A stretch of 64,000 bases of DNA from CAYFRC01 sp050946115. Lineage in GTDB: Bacteria; Bacillota; Clostridia; Christensenellales; Aristaeellaceae. Location of the stretch: the NCBI GenBank assembly GCA_050946115.1, contig JBMNUF010000004.1:62001-126000 (forward strand), given 5' to 3'. Each line of letters opens with the position of its first letter. Position 1 is the stretch's first letter. The position numbers and the translations under genes are program-made. Shown one piece after another: positions 16,608-26,178 of this stretch. The notes beneath the pieces were generated by a model. It saw only the letters and a program-made list of their open reading frames with translations, was not told the DNA's origin and did no database searches.

Positions 16608-19600
16608 ATGGAAAGGGAAAAATATTTTCTTGGGCTCGACATTGGCACCGATTCGGTAGGGTATGCCGCAACGGATGAAGAATACAACCTTCGGAAGTTC
16701 CGCGGAGAACCCGTTTGGGGTGTTACACTGTTTGAGGAGGCCAAACGCAGGGATGAACGGCGCGCATTCCGTACGGGGCGCCGCAGAATCGACCGAAGGC
16801 AGCAAAGGGTCGCGCTCGTTCGCGAATTGTTTGCCATGGAAATCGCCAAGATCGACCCGCGCTTCTTCATACGGCAAGAGGAAAGCGCACTGTTTCGGGA
16901 TGAGGCAGAGGAGCCGTATTCCCTGTTTAACGACGAGCAGTTCACGGATCGCGAATACGGAAAGAAGTATCCGACGATTCATCATCTGCTCACCGAACTG
17001 ATGTACTCCGCCGAACCGCACGACGTTCGGCTCGTCTGTTTGGCGTGTACGTGGCTTGTCGCGCACAGGGGGCATTTTCTGAACGAAATGGATCGGGAAA
17101 ACGTTGGCTCCGTTACGGATTCCCGAAGCGTTTTCGAAGCGTTCTCCGCCTTTTTTGCCGATCGAGAATACGCGGTGCCGTGGCGCGAAGAGGATTTGAC
17201 GATCATTGCCGACGTCTTGCGCAAATCCCGTGCATCAGGGCAGAAAGTCAAGGAAATCGCCGAAAAGTGCTTCAAGGGGAAGATTCCGAAAGCAGGCAGC
17301 GAGGAGTTCCCGTTCTCTTGCGACGTATTGGTGCGCGCCTTATGCGGCAACAGGATTAACGCGCAGGCGTTGTTTGAAAAGCCGGAATACGAAGAGATCA
17401 AGTTTTCGCTCGGAGACGACGAGGAGACTCTTGCCGAGGCTATGGGGCAGCTTGGCGACGATGCCGAGTTGATTTCCGTCATGAAGGCCGTGTATGATTG
17501 GGCGCTGCTGGTGAATGTCTTGAACGGCGCTCCGACGATATCGGAAGCAAAGGTAGAGGTCTATAATCGGCACAAGGCCGATCTTGCAGCCTTGAAAAGC
17601 TTCATCCGCAGATACTGCCCGGAACAGTACCGCCCGCTGTTCCGCAATGCCGAGGAAAACGGGTATTCGGTGTATGTCGGCCACGTCAATAGCGGCCCTG
17701 TGCCCAAGCGCGCTACCAAGGAGAATTTCTATAAAAAGCTTTCCTCAATACTGAAAAAGATTACGCCGGAGGAAGCGGACAAAGCGTTTTATGACGATAT
17801 GCAGGACAGGATATCGTTGGGTACGTTTTTGCCCAAGCAGAGGGACCCCGACAACCGCGTCATCCCGCACCAGCTGTATTGGTATGAACTGGACCTGATC
17901 TTGAAGAATGCGGAAAAATACCTGCCGTTCTTGTGCGAAGCGGAAGACGGGCTGACGGTTTCCGATAAGCTGCGCAGCATCTTTACGTTCCATATTCCGT
18001 ACTATGTAGGGCCGCTGAATAGCGCCTCCTCTTTTGCGTGGGTAAAGTGGATAGGAGAGAAAGCCGGCCGCGTTCTGCCGTGGAAGTTTGAGGAGATGGT
18101 AGACCTGGACGGGAGCGAGCAGGAGTTCATCAAAAGAATGACCAACACCTGCACCTATCTGCCGGGCGAGAAGGTTCTCCCGAAGGATTCAATGGCATAT
18201 CATCGATTTGAAGTGCTGAACGAGATCAACAATCTCAAAATCAACGAGGTGCCGATCACGGTAGAGCAGAAGCAGGCGCTGTATCGCGAACTCTTCGAGG
18301 GTAGAAGGCAGGTTACGCGGAAGCGAATCGAAGATTGGTTGATTGCATCGAACATCATGCAGCGCGGCGATCGGCTCAGCGGCATCGACGAGCAGATTAA
18401 GTCGAACCTGAAGCCCCAGCACGATTTTAAGCGGCTCCTCGGCGCAGAAATTCTGAGCGAGCAGGATGCCGAAGAAATCATCGAACGCGCAACCTATTCG
18501 CAGGACCGCAAGAGGTTTGTCAGATGGCTGGAAAGGCACTATCCCCATTTGAGCGAAAGCGATATCACCTATCTGAGCAGGCTCAATTACAAGGATTTCG
18601 GCAGGCTGTCCCGGCGCTTCCTGAACGGGATCGAAGGGGCGAACAAGGAAACGGGTGAAATCTTCACGATCCTGAGTGCTCTGTGGAACACCAACTGCAA
18701 CATGAGCGAACTGCTGTCCGATCGGTATACGTTCGCGGAAGTCATCAAGGAAGAGCTTGATGCGTATTACAAAGCAAACCCGCAGACACTCGACGAGCGT
18801 TTGGACAGCATGTACGTCTCCAACGCCGTCAAGCGGCCGGTGATTCGCACACTGGAAATTGTCAAGGAGGTAGCCAAGGCACTCGGCGGTGCGCCGGAAC
18901 GCATTTTCGTGGAGATGGCTCGGGGTGCTTCGGAAGATCAGAAAGGCAAGCGCACAAAAACCCGAAAGGAACAGCTGACGGAGCTTTACGAAAAATGTCG
19001 CGACGAGGATGTCCGAGCGTTTCAAAAGCAGCTCGAAGAGATGGGCGCGGATGCGGACAACCGCCTCCAATCGGATCGGCTGTATCTATACTATCTCCAG
19101 CTGGGGCGCTGCCTGTATACGGGCAAACCTTTGGACCCCACGCGCTTATCCGGCGATGCGTCGATATACAACATAGACCACATCTACCCGCAGTGCTATG
19201 TGAAGGACGATAGTCTTTTGAATAATGAAGTCCTTGTGTACTCGGAGGAAAACGGGCGGAAGACCGATACCTATCCCGTGGATTCGGCCATACAGCGCGA
19301 GCGCAGAGGTTTTTGGGAACTGCTACACAAGAATGGCCTGATGAGCGATGAGAAGCTGCGCCGCCTGACGCGCACGACGCCGTTTACGGAAGACGAAAGG
19401 TGGGGCTTTATCCAGCGCCAACTGACCGAAACGACGCAGTCGACCAAGGCCGTTGCGACGCTTCTGAAGGAGATGTTCCCGGATACGGAGATCGTGTACG
19501 TCAAAGCCCGATTGGTCAGCGAATTCCGTCAAGCCTTCGATTGCCTGAAAAGCCGCGTTTATAACGATTTGCATCACGCAAAGGATGCGTATCTGAACAT

Positions 19601-20672
19601 CGTGGCGGGCAATGTGTATCACATGCGGTTCAGCAAGCGCTGGTTTGTGCCGCGGAACCAAAGCTACAACGTGCAGGCGAAGAAGCTGTTCGACCAGCCT
19701 GTCGTCTGCGGCGGCGTGACGGTGTGGCGCGGCGAATCGGACTTGGGGAAGGTGAAACGGGTTCTCGCGAAGAATAATGCCCGCCTTACCCGTTATGCGT
19801 TCTGCAGGCGCGGTGGCTTCTTTGATCAAATGCCGGTAAAGGCAGCGGCGGGGCTGATTCCACGCAAGAAGGGATTGCCCACGGATAGGTACGGCAGGTA
19901 TAATAAGCCGACAGCCAGCTTCTTCGCGTTGGTTCGTTACCGTGTGGGCAAAAAGAGCGATATCATGATCATGCCGGTCGAACTGCTCCACGCGGATACG
20001 TTCCTGAATGATGATGCATATGCGCTGGAATATGCAAAAGGCTCCATAAGCGAAATCCTTGGAAAAGCAGTCGACGAGGTATCATTCCCCATCGGCAAAC
20101 GTGTGCTCAAGGTCAATGCGATACTGCTCTTTGACGGCTGTTACAAAGTGTGTATCGCAGGGAAAAGCAGCGGCGGAAGGTGTATCATTGTTTCGACGCA
20201 AACGCAGTTTTCGGCCGGAGCGGATACGGAGCGCTACCTTAAGCGACTGGAATCCTTCCGCGAAAAGCGCGTGAAGAACCAAAATCTGGTGTGCGACCCG
20301 AAGTATGACAAAATCACAAGGGAAGAGAATATGGCGCTCTACGATTTGTATGTCGAAAAGCTCGCGAATACAGTGTATAGAAAGCGCGTCAATAGCCCAT
20401 TGGAGACGCTAAAATCCGGAAAGGATCGTTTTGAGGCATTGTCTCTCGAAGACCAGGTGGACACCCTGCTGAACATCCACTCGATCTTTGGGCGTCTTTC
20501 CGGCGGTTGCGATTTATCAAAGGTCGGCGGAACCAAGCGAGCCGCTGCAACGGTTGCTCTCAGTTCCTCGATCTCCAACTGGAAGAAGAACTATACGGAT
20601 GTGCGCATCGTCGACGAATCGGCTTCCGGCCTGTGGAACAGGAAGAGTCAAAACCTGTTCGATCTGCTATGA
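16608..20672 (+). CDS. cas9: CRISPR-associated endonuclease Cas9 (type II-A)
   Basis: RNA-guided DNA endonuclease, 1354 residues, full length for type II-A. RuvC-I reads YFLGLDIGTDSVGYA with Asp11; an Arg-rich bridge helix follows at about 55-80 (FRTGRRRIDRRQQR). RuvC-II is IFVEMARG with Glu769; HNH is NIDHIYPQ with Asp857-His858 and Asn882 in EENGRKTD; RuvC-III is HHAKDAYLN with His990 and Asp993. All catalytic residues known from studied Cas9s are therefore present and the nuclease should be active. The start at 16608 agrees with the family N-terminus. The stop overlaps cas1 as ATGA. PAM specificity cannot be read from the C-terminal domain by eye. Confidence 0.97.
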   Translation: MEREKYFLGLDIGTDSVGYAATDEEYNLRKFRGEPVWGVTLFEEAKRRDERRAFRTGRRRIDRRQQRVALVRELFAMEIAKIDPRFFIRQEESALFRDEAEEPYSLFNDEQFTDREYGKKYPTIHHLLTELMYSAEPHDVRLVCLACTWLVAHRGHFLNEMDRENVGSVTDSRSVFEAFSAFFADREYAVPWREEDLTIIADVLRKSRASGQKVKEIAEKCFKGKIPKAGSEEFPFSCDVLVRALCGNRINAQALFEKPEYEEIKFSLGDDEETLAEAMGQLGDDAELISVMKAVYDWALLVNVLNGAPTISEAKVEVYNRHKADLAALKSFIRRYCPEQYRPLFRNAEENGYSVYVGHVNSGPVPKRATKENFYKKLSSILKKITPEEADKAFYDDMQDRISLGTFLPKQRDPDNRVIPHQLYWYELDLILKNAEKYLPFLCEAEDGLTVSDKLRSIFTFHIPYYVGPLNSASSFAWVKWIGEKAGRVLPWKFEEMVDLDGSEQEFIKRMTNTCTYLPGEKVLPKDSMAYHRFEVLNEINNLKINEVPITVEQKQALYRELFEGRRQVTRKRIEDWLIASNIMQRGDRLSGIDEQIKSNLKPQHDFKRLLGAEILSEQDAEEIIERATYSQDRKRFVRWLERHYPHLSESDITYLSRLNYKDFGRLSRRFLNGIEGANKETGEIFTILSALWNTNCNMSELLSDRYTFAEVIKEELDAYYKANPQTLDERLDSMYVSNAVKRPVIRTLEIVKEVAKALGGAPERIFVEMARGASEDQKGKRTKTRKEQLTELYEKCRDEDVRAFQKQLEEMGADADNRLQSDRLYLYYLQLGRCLYTGKPLDPTRLSGDASIYNIDHIYPQCYVKDDSLLNNEVLVYSEENGRKTDTYPVDSAIQRERRGFWELLHKNGLMSDEKLRRLTRTTPFTEDERWGFIQRQLTETTQSTKAVATLLKEMFPDTEIVYVKARLVSEFRQAFDCLKSRVYNDLHHAKDAYLNIVAGNVYHMRFSKRWFVPRNQSYNVQAKKLFDQPVVCGGVTVWRGESDLGKVKRVLAKNNARLTRYAFCRRGGFFDQMPVKAAAGLIPRKKGLPTDRYGRYNKPTASFFALVRYRVGKKSDIMIMPVELLHADTFLNDDAYALEYAKGSISEILGKAVDEVSFPIGKRVLKVNAILLFDGCYKVCIAGKSSGGRCIIVSTQTQFSAGADTERYLKRLESFREKRVKNQNLVCDPKYDKITREENMALYDLYVEKLANTVYRKRVNSPLETLKSGKDRFEALSLEDQVDTLLNIHSIFGRLSGGCDLSKVGGTKRAAATVALSSSISNWKKNYTDVRIVDESASGLWNRKSQNLFDLL

Positions 20673-21541
20673 GCTGGCGAACTGTAGTCATCGAAAAGCG
20701 CTGCAAGTTGGATTACAAGATGGGCTATATGGTGGTGCGCGACAGCGAGACGAAGCGGGTCTTCTTAGATGAGATCGCCATCCTGCTCATCGAAAATCCG
20801 GCGGTTTCGCTGACGGGCTGCCTGATAGAGGCGCTGGCGGAGAAAAAAGTGCGGGTAATCTTTTGCGATTCCCGCAGGAGCCCGCTGACGGAGCTGGTGC
20901 CCTATCATGGCAGCCACAACAGCGCAGACCGAATCCGCATGCAAATCCGCTGGAAGGATGAGACGAAAGCGCTGATATGGCAGAAAATCATCCGCGAAAA
21001 GATTCGCCTGCAGGCTGCCCATCTGGGAGATTTGAAGAAACAGCGCGAATACGATCTGCTCTGCAGCTACATCGATCAGGTAGAGCCGCCGGATGCAACC
21101 AATCGCGAAGGCCATGCCGCGAAGGTGTATTTCAATGCGCTTTTCGGCATGGACTTCACGCGCGGCGCGGACAGGCCGGAAAATGCCGCGCTCAACTACG
21201 GGTACAGCGTCATTCTGTCCGCGTTCAATCGGGAAATCGCGCTGAACGGCTATCTGACACAGCTCGGCATCTTCCATGACAATCAGTTCAACCATTTCAA
21301 CCTGAGTTCCGACCTGATGGAGCCCTTTCGGATCCTGATTGACCGAAAGGTTGTTGCGATGCAGCCCCGAAAGTTGGAACGGGAAGAAAAGCATGCGTTG
21401 TGGAAGATACTGGGCGATACCGTCGTGATCGATCAGAGCAAGCAGGTCGTTCTCAACGCCATCAAGGTGTATTGCGGCCATGTGTTTGACGCGCTGAACT
21501 CGGGAGATGTTAGCGGCATCTCCTTCTATGAAAGACTATGA
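20669..21541 (+). CDS. cas1: CRISPR integrase Cas1 (type II)
   Basis: 290-residue integrase that inserts new spacers at the leader end with Cas2. Type II features: opening MSWRTVVIEKRCKLDYK, the REGHAAKVYFNALFG block with the conserved metal-binding Glu, and LGIFHDNQFNHFNLSSDLME with the second acidic/histidine cluster. ATG overlaps the cas9 stop (ATGA), and its own stop overlaps cas2. Confidence 0.96.
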   Translation: MSWRTVVIEKRCKLDYKMGYMVVRDSETKRVFLDEIAILLIENPAVSLTGCLIEALAEKKVRVIFCDSRRSPLTELVPYHGSHNSADRIRMQIRWKDETKALIWQKIIREKIRLQAAHLGDLKKQREYDLLCSYIDQVEPPDATNREGHAAKVYFNALFGMDFTRGADRPENAALNYGYSVILSAFNREIALNGYLTQLGIFHDNQFNHFNLSSDLMEPFRILIDRKVVAMQPRKLEREEKHALWKILGDTVVIDQSKQVVLNAIKVYCGHVFDALNSGDVSGISFYERL

Positions 21542-21858
21542 GCTATCGATTTATGAGAGTAATTGTGTTTTTTGACCTGCCGACGGAAACGGCGGAAGAT
21601 CGGCGAAACTACATCCGGTTTCGCAAAACGTTGATCCGAAACGGATTTTTGATGATGCAGGAATCCGTGTATTGTCGCCTTCTTCCCTCTACATCGGCGG
21701 GAAACTCTGCGATCGAGGCGGTTCGCCGCAACCGCCCGCCCAAAGGGCTGGTACAGGTTCTTACGATTACCGAGAAGCAGTTTGCACGCATGGAGTACAT
21801 TACGGGAGAAAAGCACACGGAAACACTGGATACGGACGAAAGGCTGGTCATATTGTGA
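21538..21858 (+). CDS. cas2: CRISPR-associated endoribonuclease-fold Cas2
   Basis: 106-residue structural partner of Cas1 in the spacer-integration complex. The N-terminal MRVIVFFDLPTETAEDRR carries the conserved Asp after the first strand, followed by YIRFRKTLIRNGFLMMQESV. Start overlaps the cas1 stop (ATGA), stop overlaps the csn2 start. Confidence 0.95.
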   Translation: MSYRFMRVIVFFDLPTETAEDRRNYIRFRKTLIRNGFLMMQESVYCRLLPSTSAGNSAIEAVRRNRPPKGLVQVLTITEKQFARMEYITGEKHTETLDTDERLVIL

Positions 21859-22523
21859 GATTTGTGTACCCTGATATTGATTGCGTTTTCGATATGGAAA
21901 ACGGCAAGTACAATACCCTTGTCATTGAAAATCAGCATCTCTTTGCGGCACTCCTGCAGGATGTGTACGACCAGATTGAGGGGAGAGCGGGGCGCTGTGT
22001 CCTTTCGCAATCGCATACGCCGATAGCGATGGATCGATATGCGGAGATCCTCGATGTGTTCGTTCCGTTTTCGCTGAACCGGAGAACGCTGCTTGGCAAG
22101 ATTACGGCAGCTATAGAACGGGAGGCGCTGGAAGCTTCCCACTATGAGCAGACGATACAAGTGTTGCAGGATATCGAGACGCTGCTTGACGATGTCGCTT
22201 TCCGCTTTCCGTGCGACCTTGTATATTCCAAGATCAATATCGGCAGCATCATCAAGGCGTGTGGGATTGAGGTGAGAGACGACAGCGGCCGCATCGGCGA
22301 GAGGGTGATCGATTACATGGAGCTCGTCACGGAGTTTGACCGCGAGAAACTGTTCCTCACCGTGAACATGCGCAGCTTCGTTTCCGATGAGGAGATGCAG
22401 CTCTTTGCGGATACGGCGGTATCCCATGGTTTTCAGGTGCTCGCGCTCGAAAACTGCGAGCATCCGCTCCTGAACAACGAGCTTCGCTGGACGGTGGACG
22501 CGGATTTATGTGAAATCGGATAG
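21855..22523 (+). CDS. csn2: Type II-A adaptation protein Csn2
   Basis: 222-residue protein that defines subtype II-A; in studied systems it forms a ring that binds free DNA ends during spacer capture. Seen: VRFVYPDIDCVFDMENGK start region, a long helical middle (EASHYEQTIQVLQDIETLLD) and RVIDYMELVTEFDREKLFLT. GTG 21855 overlaps the cas2 stop (GTGA), which decides the start. Its TAG stop is part of the array promoter. Confidence 0.93.
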   Translation: MRFVYPDIDCVFDMENGKYNTLVIENQHLFAALLQDVYDQIEGRAGRCVLSQSHTPIAMDRYAEILDVFVPFSLNRRTLLGKITAAIEREALEASHYEQTIQVLQDIETLLDDVAFRFPCDLVYSKINIGSIIKACGIEVRDDSGRIGERVIDYMELVTEFDREKLFLTVNMRSFVSDEEMQLFADTAVSHGFQVLALENCEHPLLNNELRWTVDADLCEIG

Positions 22524-22549
22524 ACAAGGGCGCCTTCCTGTGGTATAAT
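22521..22549 (+). promoter_or_regulatory. CRISPR leader promoter
   Basis: TAGACA at 22521-22526 (starting in the csn2 stop codon), 17-base spacer, TATAAT at 22544-22549. It directs transcription into the array. Confidence 0.8.
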
Positions 22550-22633
22550 CGTCTCGTGGTGTGTTTGAGGCGCCGTATCTCAGGCCTTGGATATCGTGTT
22601 CACCGCTTTTTGAGGTGGGAATGCGAATTTGAG
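22524..22633 (+). promoter_or_regulatory. CRISPR leader with ATTTGAG anchor
   Basis: About 110 bases between csn2 and the first repeat. Its last seven bases (22627-22633) are ATTTGAG, the leader-end sequence known to guide spacer integration in one group of type II-A systems. This marks the leader-proximal end of the array and fits the degenerate repeat at the far end. Confidence 0.8.
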
Positions 22634-24518
22634 GTTTGAGAGTGGTGTAATTCCATAGGGGTCTCAAACATCCAACTGAACATGCTGGGGCGCGCGATCG
22701 TTTGAGAGTGGTGTAATTCCATAGGGGTCTCAAACCTCGACTTCTCCAATGCAGGTTCCATCTTCGTTTGAGAGTGGTGTAATTCCATAGGGGTCTCAAA
22801 CTATGGCACGGGCGTCGAGGTGAGCGCGGAGGTTTGAGAGTGGTGTAATTCCATAGGGGTCTCAAACGTATACACTATCATCATAAACGGCGTGACGGTT
22901 TGAGAGTGGTGTAATTCCATAGGGGTCTCAAACTAATAGCGCGTCGAGTTTGCAATAGCCTACGTTTGAGAGTGGTGTAATTCCATAGGGGTCTCAAACG
23001 AGCGTGAACTGCTCGCCGCGCCCGTGCTTGTTTGAGAGTGGTGTAATTCCATAGGGGTCTCAAACACGATGTGGGCTTCTTCGCCGTTTTTGGTAGGTTT
23101 GAGAGTGGTGTAATTCCATAGGGGTCTCAAACCGTCGCGGACGGCCTCCGGCTCTGTTGGGAGTTTGAGAGTGGTGTAATTCCATAGGGGTCTCAAACGA
23201 TTATCCGATCCTTGCCGTAACCCATTGCGTTTGAGAGTGGTGTAATTCCATAGGGGTCTCAAACGGTCTTTTCGGCGGTTTTCTCGAACATCGGGTTTGA
23301 GAGTGGTGTAATTCCATAGGGGTCTCAAACAAACCCCTTTACAACACTAACTATTGGTGAGTTTGAGAGTGGTGTAATTCCATAGGGGTCTCAAACTAAT
23401 CCTCGATGCGTATTCGTTTCTCGTTTGTTTGAGAGTGGTGTAATTCCATAGGGGTCTCAAACCGAGAAGGTCGTCGCTGACGCGCTAAAAATGTTTGAGA
23501 GTGGTGTAATTCCATAGGGGTCTCAAACCCCGATTACAGGCTGTTGGATGTCGAACCCGTTTGAGAGTGGTGTAATTCCATAGGGGTCTCAAACCTGCTG
23601 CATCCGAGGCGTCATGCTTTGATAGTTTGAGAGTGGTGTAATTCCATAGGGGTCTCAAACCGCCCTTCGCGTCGAGGATCGCGCTCGCCTGTTTGAGAGT
23701 GGTGTAATTCCATAGGGGTCTCAAACGACGACATGCTGATCGTAAAGACACTGCTCGTTTGAGAGTGGTGTAATTCCATAGGGGTCTCAAACATTGCTGA
23801 ATCACGCAAAAGCCTTGTCCCGGTTTGAGAGTGGTGTAATTCCATAGGGGTCTCAAACCAAACCCGTTTCGCGCTCGGATGCAATGCGGTTTGAGAGTGG
23901 TGTAATTCCATAGGGGTCTCAAACTAAGGGGTTGACATCCTGTCAAGACACTGGGTTTGAGAGTGGTGTAATTCCATAGGGGTCTCAAACCAGGAAGAAG
24001 CGTTTACCGCCTATATCGTCGTTTGAGAGTGGTGTAATTCCATAGGGGTCTCAAACCTTGACAACGCCCGGAAAATAGGGCATAATGTTTGAGAGTGGTG
24101 TAATTCCATAGGGGTCTCAAACTCCGCCGATGAAATATCCCGCCGACAGCGTGTTTGAGAGTGGTGTAATTCCATAGGGGTCTCAAACGGTGAAGGCGGA
24201 GGAATCGGGAGACGACCTGTTTGAGAGTGGTGTAATTCCATAGGGGTCTCAAACGGCTGTCGAATTACACACAAATCGTGAACGGTTTGAGAGTGGTGTA
24301 ATTCCATAGGGGTCTCAAACTGTTGCAGGTTTTGAGCCTGCTGCACTGTCGTTTGAGAGTGGTGTAATTCCATAGGGGTCTCAAACTACTCAACGATGGA
24401 ACGGAACACGGGGTAAGTTTGAGAGTGGTGTAATTCCATAGGGGTCTCAAACACAGCCTGCGGGCTTTCTCCACCGCGTCAAGTTTGAGAGTGGTGTAAT
24501 TCCATAGGGACTTTAAAC
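22634..24518 (+). CRISPR. Type II-A CRISPR array, 29 repeats and 28 spacers
   Basis: A 36-base repeat starting GTTTGAGAGTGGTG and ending GGGGTCTCAAAC begins at 22634 and recurs every 66 bases. All spacers are 30 bases except the seventh (23066-23096), which is 31. I counted 29 repeat starts from 22634 to 24483. The repeats are identical until the last one (24483-24518), whose 3' end is changed to GGGACTTTAAAC; this is the usual decay at the leader-distal end. Transcription runs in the plus direction from the leader promoter. The repeat pairs with the anti-repeat of the tracrRNA at 16447-16571. Confidence 0.98.
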
Positions 24519-24824
24519 GCATGGCACTCGAATTTCGCCAACCGAATACGCTCCTCGCGGCAGGCCTGTGCGCCTGTCGATTTTTGCGTCTTTTGATAGC
24601 GTTTCCGGTTTGCGCATGCGTTTGTCCGGTGTTTGGAAACGGTATGCTACAAAAACGGCAGAAATACCGCCAAACCCGTTATCTTTCGAAGCGAAGTTGA
24701 ATATTCACTTTTGGCGGTGTATAATACCGCTTGTGGAATGATACAATCCGCAACGGAATCTGTCGCGCGCAAATTCGATCGATAGGATTCCGAACCATCG
24801 ATTCATAAAGGGAGCTATTTTTCT
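24519..24824 (+). promoter_or_regulatory. Region between array and ktrB, with ktrB promoter
   Basis: No gene seen. TTGAAT at 24697-24702, 17-base spacer, TATAAT at 24720-24725 form a good promoter about 100 bases before ktrB. An inverted GGCGGTAT/ATACCGCC relation occurs between about 24664 and 24730 and could be an operator, but it is imperfect. Confidence 0.6.
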
Positions 24825-26165
24825 ATGTTGGAAGAAACTGTCCGTCGCAAGCGCCGCCTGTCGTCGTTTCAGATCATCATCCTGGGGTTTGCGGGCGTCA
24901 TCCTCACGGGTGCGCTGGTGTTGATGCTGCCCATATCCTCCGCCGTCGGAAGCGTAACGCCGTTTCATGAGGCGCTGTTCACATCTACATCCGCCGTATG
25001 CGTCACGGGGCTCGTGGTGCGCGATACGGGTAGCCATTGGTCCACATTCGGACATGCGGCGATTATTACGCTCATTCAGATCGGCGGGCTCGGCGTGGTG
25101 ACCGTGGTCGCCTCGTTTGCCCTGCTTTCCGGGCGGAAAATCTCGCTGATGCAGCGCAGCACCATGCAGGATGCCATTTCCGCACCGAAGGTCGGCGGCA
25201 TCGTGCGGCTCACGCGGTTTATCCTGCGGGGAACACTCTTGATGGAACTTTCGGGCACACTTATCATGATGCCCGTGTTCTGCCGGGACTATGGATGGCG
25301 CGGCGTGTGGATGGCGGTGTTTCATTCGGTTTCGGCGTTTTGTAACGCCGGGTTTGACACCTTGGGGCGAAGCGGCAATCTCTATCCCTCGCTGACGGCA
25401 TATGTGGGAAATCCCGTAATCAACGTCGCGATCATGCTGCTGATTATCATGGGCGGCATCGGCTTTTTAACGTGGGACGACATTTGGGCAAACCGGCTGC
25501 ACATAAAGCGCTACCGCATGCAGAGTAAGGTCATCCTCGTTACGACCGGGTGCCTAATCCTGTTTCCCGCGCTGTTTTTCTTTTTTGCGGATTTTTCGGA
25601 TCTGCCTTTGGGGGAACGGCTGCTTGCGTCCTTCTTTCAGTCCGTCACGCCGAGAACGGCGGGCTTTAACACCGCAAATCTTTCCGCAATGACGAGCGCG
25701 TCGCAGGCAATCACGATCGTTTTGATGCTGGTCGGCGGCTCGCCCGGCTCCACGGCGGGCGGCATGAAGACGACGACCGTTGCCGTGCTCATCGCAAACG
25801 CCTTTGCTTTGTTTCGGCAGCGGGAGGACGCGCAGCTCTTCGAGCGCAGGATCGATGGCGGAGCAATCAAGTCCGCCGCGACCATTCTGACGATGTACAT
25901 AGCACTGTTCTTCGGCGGCGCGTTCTTTATCAGCGCCTATGAAGGCTTGCCGATGTCTGAATGCCTGTATGAGACGGCGTCGGCGGTCGGAACGGTGGGG
26001 CTCACGCTGGGCATCACGCCGAAGCTTAAAATCCCGTCGCAGGCGGTTTTGATACTGCTCATGTACCTGGGGCGCGTGGGCGGGCTGACGCTCATCTATG
26101 CGGCGCTGCCCGGCAAAAAACAGGGCGCGGCGAAACTGCCGCAAGACAGAATCACCATAGGATAA
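24825..26165 (+). CDS. ktrB: Potassium uptake channel subunit KtrB/TrkH
   Basis: Membrane K+ (Na+-coupled) translocating subunit, 446 residues, made of four pore-loop repeats. Seen filter-like segments: TSTSAVCVTGL near residue 60, HSVSAFCNAGFDTLG near 175, QSVTPRTAGFNT near 275 and YETASAVGTVGLTLG near 390. The RNA-binding-type ATP subunit partner follows 13 bases later. In KtrAB systems the cytosolic KtrA ring gates the channel with ATP/ADP or c-di-AMP. Confidence 0.95.
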   Translation: MLEETVRRKRRLSSFQIIILGFAGVILTGALVLMLPISSAVGSVTPFHEALFTSTSAVCVTGLVVRDTGSHWSTFGHAAIITLIQIGGLGVVTVVASFALLSGRKISLMQRSTMQDAISAPKVGGIVRLTRFILRGTLLMELSGTLIMMPVFCRDYGWRGVWMAVFHSVSAFCNAGFDTLGRSGNLYPSLTAYVGNPVINVAIMLLIIMGGIGFLTWDDIWANRLHIKRYRMQSKVILVTTGCLILFPALFFFFADFSDLPLGERLLASFFQSVTPRTAGFNTANLSAMTSASQAITIVLMLVGGSPGSTAGGMKTTTVAVLIANAFALFRQREDAQLFERRIDGGAIKSAATILTMYIALFFGGAFFISAYEGLPMSECLYETASAVGTVGLTLGITPKLKIPSQAVLILLMYLGRVGGLTLIYAALPGKKQGAAKLPQDRITIG

Positions 26166-26178
26166 GGAGAAAATCATC

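Noticed and set aside
22506..24522. Minus-strand reading frames repeating RPLWNYTTLK or METPMELHHSQT across the array
   Set aside because: These are translations of the CRISPR repeat in frames that stay open because of the 66-base period; they are not proteins.
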